Program-made: the position numbers and the translations under genes
The notes under the pieces: generated by a model
The model's database searches: none
What the model was told of the DNA's origin: nothing
Seen by the model: only the letters and a program-made list of their open reading frames with translations
Part shown: positions 58,113 to 64,000 of the stretch, in pieces
How positions within the stretch are numbered: position 1 is the stretch's first letter
How the letters are laid out: every line of letters begins with the position of its first letter
Assembly: GCA_025403435.1 (NCBI GenBank)
Contig: CM046327.1
Span: 13,570,218 to 13,634,217, forward strand
Reading direction: 5' to 3'
DNA from: Artocarpus heterophyllus
Taxonomy: Eukaryota; Streptophyta; Magnoliopsida; Rosales; Moraceae
Length of the DNA stretch: 64,000 bases

Positions 58113-60088
58113 TGTAACGCCCCCCTATATGGGGGTTAACAGTTTTTAATGAGATAAAATAAAAATAAATAATAAAAGTAAAACCTTAAAAATAAAATTT
58201 GCCCGGGACTTAAATAAAAACTCTCAACTCAAAAATAAAAATATAAACGACAAATAAACCACAGTTTTAATGTAGCACCTTAAATTTAATAATATAAACT
58301 GTTGTCATCATCATTTTAACCCTCATCACATTGTAATACAGTCACAGAAAGTAACAATTGATGCTTACATTATCATGAAGAACATTCTCAACAATTGAAG
58401 CAGTCCCAATGTAATATAGCTACATCACTTCCTCAACTATATTTCTCGTAGCCACCTCACACTTAGTGAGTCCTGAAAAGATATAAACATAAGGGAATGA
58501 GCAACACTATGCTCAGTAGAGAAAGCCATTACTCACCTTTAGGTTTTTATCATTACCACATTAAAATCTGCATGGTTAGTAAGTCACATCATATTCCAGA
58601 TTATGAGGTTTATTATGATCACATCTTATGGATACCGTAGTTAATCATTACCAAGTGTCATAATTACACATTTATACAAATATTAACAATCATCATTGTT
58701 CCTAGGTATCCATGTTAAATTGAGTATCACTCAACTCATCGAAACCCAAATGGGCGCACTTGATCACCCTATAAACATTCCAAGGGTGTTCCGGTGAGGG
58801 GATATCAAGCCCCGAGTCCTCACCAAATCGATTCCTGTACAGTGTGTTCTGGGACTTTCAACCCAAGGAAGCGTCATCGCCTTCCCCCTATTTTACCTTT
58901 TAGGGTATTCATGCCCAAGGACGTAACCGTCGCCCTCTTCATGTCTCACAATTTCTCTATATTGAATCATTATCAATAGAGTTAGTTTTCCTAACCATGC
59001 TTCTCAATTTATAACATGTGTCAATTCATTATGTTCCTCGCCGTACAATACAAGACGAGTCCATGTCATAGTTTCATATGTGATAATCATATAATATCAG
59101 TTCAACATAGATATATATATATTGCGGCAAAACAATCAATTTTAATTCTATAAAAACCTCACAAAAGATGAGTAATAGAATCCCTACCTTTTAAGCTTAT
59201 CAACAGTCTCTTAATCCTGGAATCAATTAACGTTAGCTCCATACTCCCTTGATCCTAAGGCGTGCATAAGGACAATTAAAACTAAAGCACAACATACAAC
59301 TATATTCATAAAATTTATTTTAATTTAATCTTAGAATTTCAAGAAATAACCACTGCCCATAGAGGTATTATAAAGTTTAACAATATAAATTTTCTGTCTA
59401 GGGCATATACACTTAGACTTCATACATATTCTCCAAAATAGCAACAAACATATACTTAGGTTTAAGAACGCAAATTTGAATAATCCTTTAGTATAAAAGA
59501 AAATTTATAAATGAAAGACTAAATTTGTTCATAAGATTCTAACCTCGGATTATGGTTAGTTGGAAGCTTGAAATGGCTTCAAAACAAGTTCCTTTACTTC
59601 GGTATGACTGAAATTCTTGCTCAAATGGAGGTGATGGTGGCTGATTTTTATGGCTGCCTTGAAGAAGTTCTCTAAGTATTTTGCTTCAGCAAAGAAATGA
59701 GAAGAAGAGTGTGGGAACCGTGGAAGAGAAAGGAAGAAAAGATGAAGTCTTTGAAGAGAAGTGATAGAAACAATTATAGAGGAGACATGTTGAAGCATGT
59801 CACGGAGGAAATAAAGAAAATGAGGGTCAAGAGTAGTTGGAAAAGATATCCTTATGTCTCATCTAAAGACTTTAACACACATAATGCCAATATGACATTT
59901 TTGAGATTTATTAGAAGTTCTAAGGCTTTTTAGTAATCATACTAAATAAATATAGGAGAATTTTAGAAAACTTAAAAATAGATAAAAATAAATATTATAA
60001 AATAAATTTAAATGAAGCAATTTTTTTTTATACATTAAAAATTAATTTAATTACCTCAATACCCGTTAGGAGAATAACGGGTGTCACA
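58113..60088 (+). mobile_element. Solo LTR, family A, with perfect AGCGT target-site duplication
   Basis: It begins TGTAACGCCCCCC and ends GGGTGTCACA. AGCGT flanks it on both sides (58108-58112 and 60089-60093). It is 1976 bp and aligns with 19-2277 from end to end apart from indels. It has no internal region or partner LTR, so it is a solo LTR from recombination between the two LTRs of a former full element. The conserved target-site duplication shows that both ends are intact. The 78-codon frame at 59697-59933 is arginine/lysine-rich, and its counterpart in the other copy is not conserved, so it is not called a gene. Confidence 0.88.
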
Positions 60089-60093
60089 AGCGT

Positions 60094-60729
60094 AGAGGTG
60101 TTCACGAAATTCGTCAATCAGTTTAAAATTTATTTGATCCAATTCAATCCGTTAGGTTGGATTGAATTGTAAAGATTATAGGTTGGTTTTAGATTGAGGT
60201 TTTCTCAATCTACAAAGTAACAATTGGATTATTGATTGACCATCCTCAATTCATATAATTTGTGAATCAGCTATATATACATAAATATCATACGAATTAT
60301 ACATATATCTATTTAGAATTTTTGTTAATAAATGTGAAGACCTATGGCGTGTATGTCTAGTGTGTATTATATTTAAGTTTCAAAGTTTATGTAGATCAAT
60401 GACATGATAAATAATTAGGACTTTCTTTTAATTTCATCTTAGTAAGTTTGTTGTAATTGATTGTAATAATATAATTTAGTTTATTATCAAAGACTTACAT
60501 CAATTTGGTTGTAATATGTTAGATTTTATTTGTTAGATTATATTATGTTTATTTTAATTTCTAATTTTTAATGAATTTAGAGACTCAATTCATAAATCTG
60601 CAAAATCTAAATCCGCAAAATCTGATGTCACAGATTGGATTATCTCACAGATTTGTTTTGAATTGACATTGTGGATTAAATAATGAATTGACCCTTGATT
60701 CATATAATCCAATCCGTAAGCACCTGTGT
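60094..60729. mobile_element. Inverted-repeat element next to the solo LTR
   Basis: It starts AGAGGTGTTCACGAAATTC and ends AATCCGTAAGCACCTGTGT, imperfect inverted repeats (AGGTGTTCACG versus AGGTGCTTACG). Inner arms are rich in GATCCAATTCAATCC and TGGATTGAATTG words. About 636 bp, no coding capacity. GGTGTTCAC-GGATTGG-type ends are common in plant non-autonomous DNA elements. Confidence 0.45.
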
Positions 60730-60929
60730 ATTCTGGAGTTTAAGACATGTACCCTATATAACAAAAATAATTATACGTCGTCCTATTAATTTCATAAATG
60801 TAATATGAAAATTATGATAAAAGGACAGTTTTTTAATTAATGCAATAAATGGCCGGATGATTTCAAAATGAACAAAAGGGCCGCTTCTTAAACCTATAAT
60901 TCCATATTTGTGTCAATCTACTCTTTTTT

Positions 60930-61895
60930 TTTTTTTTTTTAAGGAATGTATCTAAAATCTACTTAGTAAATAAATTATTTACTGAATACTTACCTAATAT
61001 TACCAATCTATATAAATAATAAATAAATTATTTACGTAATATTTACTCTATTTACTTTATGTTCATCTTTTAAATACATTTTTTTATTTAATATATATGT
61101 ACATAGTAAATACATTATTTATAGCTGTTTAGAAAGTGCGGTTAAAACTTTGAATTGAAAACTTTGATACGTGAGAGCTTTATACTATAGTAACTAAAAG
61201 TTTTAGTTAGAAGTTTCATTTACTTTGTAAATCTTTTATTTATATAGTTTTATTACTTAGTAAACTTTATTTACTTGGTAAATCTTTTACTTAGATAGAT
61301 TTACTTACTTAATTAAATCTATTTATTTACTAAACTTTATTTATCTAGTATATGTTTAATTTACTTTACTAAATAATCTATTTATTAAGTAAATTTTGTA
61401 TTTACTAAATAGATCTAGTCTATAAATAATCCTAAAGAAAAAAAAAACTTATAAAATCTTAATATATCAAAAATTAGTTTTAGTACAATTACCGCAATCT
61501 TTTTACTTACTTAATGAGTCTTTTTTTCTTATATTTATTTAGGAAGACTTTTATTCTCTATGTTAAAGATTTATTATTTACTTAGTAAATCTTTTATTTT
61601 CTTAAATTTAATTTATATTTAGCATTTTTATTCACTTAATGAACCTTTCTTTATTAGATTTATTCAGTAAGTCTTTTATTTACTTTGTTAAGGTTTCGTT
61701 ACTTAGTAAAATTTTTCTTTTATATATTTTTTATTTACTTGATAAATAAATTTATTTACTTCATGAATATATTTTGCACAATTATGTTTTTTATTTTATA
61801 TTCATTATTTTTATTCAATAAATAAATAAATTTTTAGAATTTTTAAAATTTGCAAAAAAAAAAAAAACTTAGTAAATAGATTATTCATGTTTTTC
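60930..61895. repeat. Array of degenerate TTTACTTAGTAAA palindromes
   Basis: The palindromic word TTTACTTAGTAAA or close variants (TTTACTTGGTAAA, TTTACTAAACTTT, TTATTAAGTAAAT) recurs roughly every 20-50 bp. Examples: 60960, 61253, 61270, 61575, 61705 and 61868. It is interspersed with ATCTTTTATTTA spacers. Family Y-like sequence interrupts it at 61128-61215. Confidence 0.65.
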
Positions 61896-64000
61896 AAAAA
61901 AAAAGTTTATATATAATTAGAAAAATCCCCAAATTTTAAAAATTACTAAATGGAATTCCTAATGGTAGATACATACTATTTCCAAACCCTAATGTCATAA
62001 CCGTCAAAGGATTCCACTGCCGGAGAAGAATGGGGCAGTGGACATGCAAACAGAGCTAGTTAGAGGATGACAAGATTGAAACGGCGATTTTTGTTCCTAG
62101 CAAAGTTTTCTCACTACCAAGACTTGCTTATCTTTGTGAACCTCACAAGCTCGCTACAGGCATAGTTTAGGGGTGTCATACGTTATGTTTTAAAGTTTAA
62201 ATAGCGAAACAGAACAAGTTATATAGTGTAGGAGTATAATATTATTTTAAAATTTAGGGGCTAAGATAGGACAAGTTGCATAGTTTGCAAACTAAAGATG
62301 AGATTAATCCTAATTTTTGAATAAAGTAAAGGAATTATTAATTTTTTTTCCTATATTTTCAATTAAAATTGGCTTACTTCCACTAATATTTTAACTTTAA
62401 GTCCAATCCCTCATTTTCAGCATAAATTAATTAATAAAACGTATGAAGACCCCTTGGCTACATTAGCTACTCTTTTTTCCCTGAATAATTAGTTTGACAT
62501 TCAATGTTACAGATCATAACATCACATTTGTTCCAATTACTGTTCAATTTATTCCAATTTAATCTGTAGGGAAAAACATTGCCCCAAGTATTAGAACTTT
62601 ATGCCTAGTTACTCGTTCAAAAGGGACAAGGAAGCTATTCGCTCTTGTCTTCTTTCTTTCAATGATCACCTACAAATTAAAACAGGAAAAGAAATAACTG
62701 CAAAACAAACTCTGGAAATGACTCTTATTCCATATTAAATTCCTATGATTATTTCCAGTTATGGAGCCAGATTTTTAGCTATTTCAGTCAGTGCATATAT
62801 ACACTAAATTTTTTTCCTTGAATTATACAAATAAAAATAAAAAGGTGTAAAGCTTAGTGGAATGCAATGTTAAAAAAAAAAATCATATCTCACTGTGGTT
62901 AGACTATAAAATCATAAATTTTTAAATGTTATTTAAAGAAAAAATTCAGTACACACAAATCTTCAAGTGCCGTCGCCATCGGAATTCATACCATTAATAT
63001 CTGAAATTGATATCTTTTCTGATTGGCTTTATATCATGTCCAAGCCTAGTTGTATAAAGACGTATATTACGCCGGTGTATTAGCAGAAACTCATGACCTA
63101 CTTATCATATTTACCATATTAAAAATTAATCTGGATTAAGTGTTTGACAGTTCATGAAAATTTCCACACACACACGTACACATCACTCATCAGTAGGTCC
63201 CTAATTAAAGACAAAATACTAAACAACAAAAATCAGCGCAAAGATATGAAATGATCGAACATCTAATGTTATCTTGATTTACCAGTCAATAATATTTTCG
63301 ATGACAGAAAGTCGGATGTGCCGAAAGTAGCACGCAACTTTATGATTTATGATTTATTTATTTATTTTTTAGCAATATAATTTTAGAAGTGAGGATCTAA
63401 TCCAATGCTTGACATTTAAAAATTTGACTTGATGGACTGAAGAGTCCACCTCTTATAAGTACTAGTTGGGACCCAAAAGTTTGAGATAACTAGGCAAGTG
63501 GGAGAAAATAACATTACAGTCGAAAAAAAAAAGGGTTTTTTTTAATTTAAAAAAAAAAGAACATGGCATGTTGTATGCTGTTAAGTTTTGATTAAGTAGT
63601 TGACCAGATTAGGCAGTGTTAGTTCAACTAACTCATGTTAATAGTGTGGAAAATTCTACGCTAAAAGATAAGATTAGCATGACGGCTACGTTGCCAACAT
63701 AGCTATGGTCCATGTGATTTGAAAAATCACTTTCGTTAAGAGAGTGTTATATTCAGTCTTAATCTGTAATTCGTGGAAATAAAATTATAGATTCTACGCA
63801 AACCAATGGGCATGGTTGGGATGGGTTAAGGGTTAAGGACGCAGGATCGAATACTGAACTGGTGGGGTGCTTTTCAAGCAATATATATAGATTCTACACA
63901 ACACGAGATCAGAATCGAATTACCTACTCCACTCCTTTGGAGGAAAACAGCTTTGTTGAACTTGGGTCACCCAAACACACACATTTTCTATGACCAAGTA
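61896..64000. other. Intergenic, no gene seen
   Basis: AT-rich DNA without a recognisable gene. A B-box-like GGATCGAATACTG occurs at 63844-63856 within a short GC-richer patch, but no tRNA folds around it. AC-rich microsatellite fragments (CACACACAC) occur near 63167. Confidence 0.4.

Noticed and set aside
59697..59933. Basic 78-codon frame in the family A solo LTR
   Set aside because: The counterpart in the other copy (near 1887-2102) has a different sequence and frame. LTR position and lack of conservation argue against a gene.
63815..63890. Possible tRNA or SINE B box (GGATCGAATACTG)
   Set aside because: No cloverleaf can be drawn and no A box lies at the right distance.
1..64000. CRISPR array, bacterial operons or phage
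   Set aside because: Spliceosomal introns, PTS2 targeting and plant LTR elements show a plant nuclear genome; no regularly spaced repeat-spacer array was seen.

Overview
This window looks like plant nuclear DNA, most likely from a dicot. It is very AT-rich and gene-poor. It carries GT-AG introns, abundant LTR-retrotransposon debris, short MITE-like repeats and TA/GT microsatellites. I can support only one intact protein-coding gene: a nine-exon minus-strand gene at 26672-30034 encoding a 360-residue glyoxysomal/peroxisomal NAD-malate dehydrogenase with an N-terminal PTS2 peroxisome-import signal. Its exons join in frame and all eight introns begin GT and end AG. It has a TATA box about 110 bp upstream of the start codon.

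Layout. 1-2277: a solo LTR (family A) from 19 to 2277. 2278-17100: gene-free AT-rich DNA sprinkled with short repeats (families X, Y and Z below) and a few local tandem duplications. 17100-22000: a possible LRR-gene fragment, then a decayed LTR related to the large element at 42-52 kb, split by a second solo LTR (17822-19764) with a perfect CTAAT target-site duplication, then AT-rich retroelement-like debris. 22000-26500: intergenic DNA with an uninterrupted 98-nt purine tract. 26500-30150: the malate dehydrogenase gene. 30400-39000: repeat fragments, an inverted second copy of the 17.8-kb LTR, and two decayed Ty3/gypsy-type gag relics in opposite orientations. 41924-51776: a 9.85-kb LTR element with very long LTRs (4.77 and 3.95 kb) around only about 1.1 kb of internal DNA without recognisable protein genes. 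It has a primer-binding site, a polypurine tract and a GGTTT target-site duplication, so it is a LARD-like non-autonomous retrotransposon. It appears to have landed in an older sequence whose 3' part resembles the end of a plant LINE. 52300-58100: low-copy AT-rich DNA with microsatellites and a CT/GA hairpin. 58113-60088: a second family A solo LTR with a perfect AGCGT target-site duplication, followed directly by a 0.64-kb inverted-repeat element and then a roughly 0.9-kb array of degenerate palindromes (TTTACTTAGTAAA).

The malate dehydrogenase would act in the peroxisome, reoxidising NADH for fatty-acid beta-oxidation and linking to the glyoxylate cycle and photorespiration. Nothing else in the window forms a pathway with it. 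The rest is a record of nested transposition, LTR-LTR recombination to solo LTRs, and decay. Repeat assignments rest on termini, target-site duplications and by-eye alignment within the window. Family names for degenerate relics are inference.
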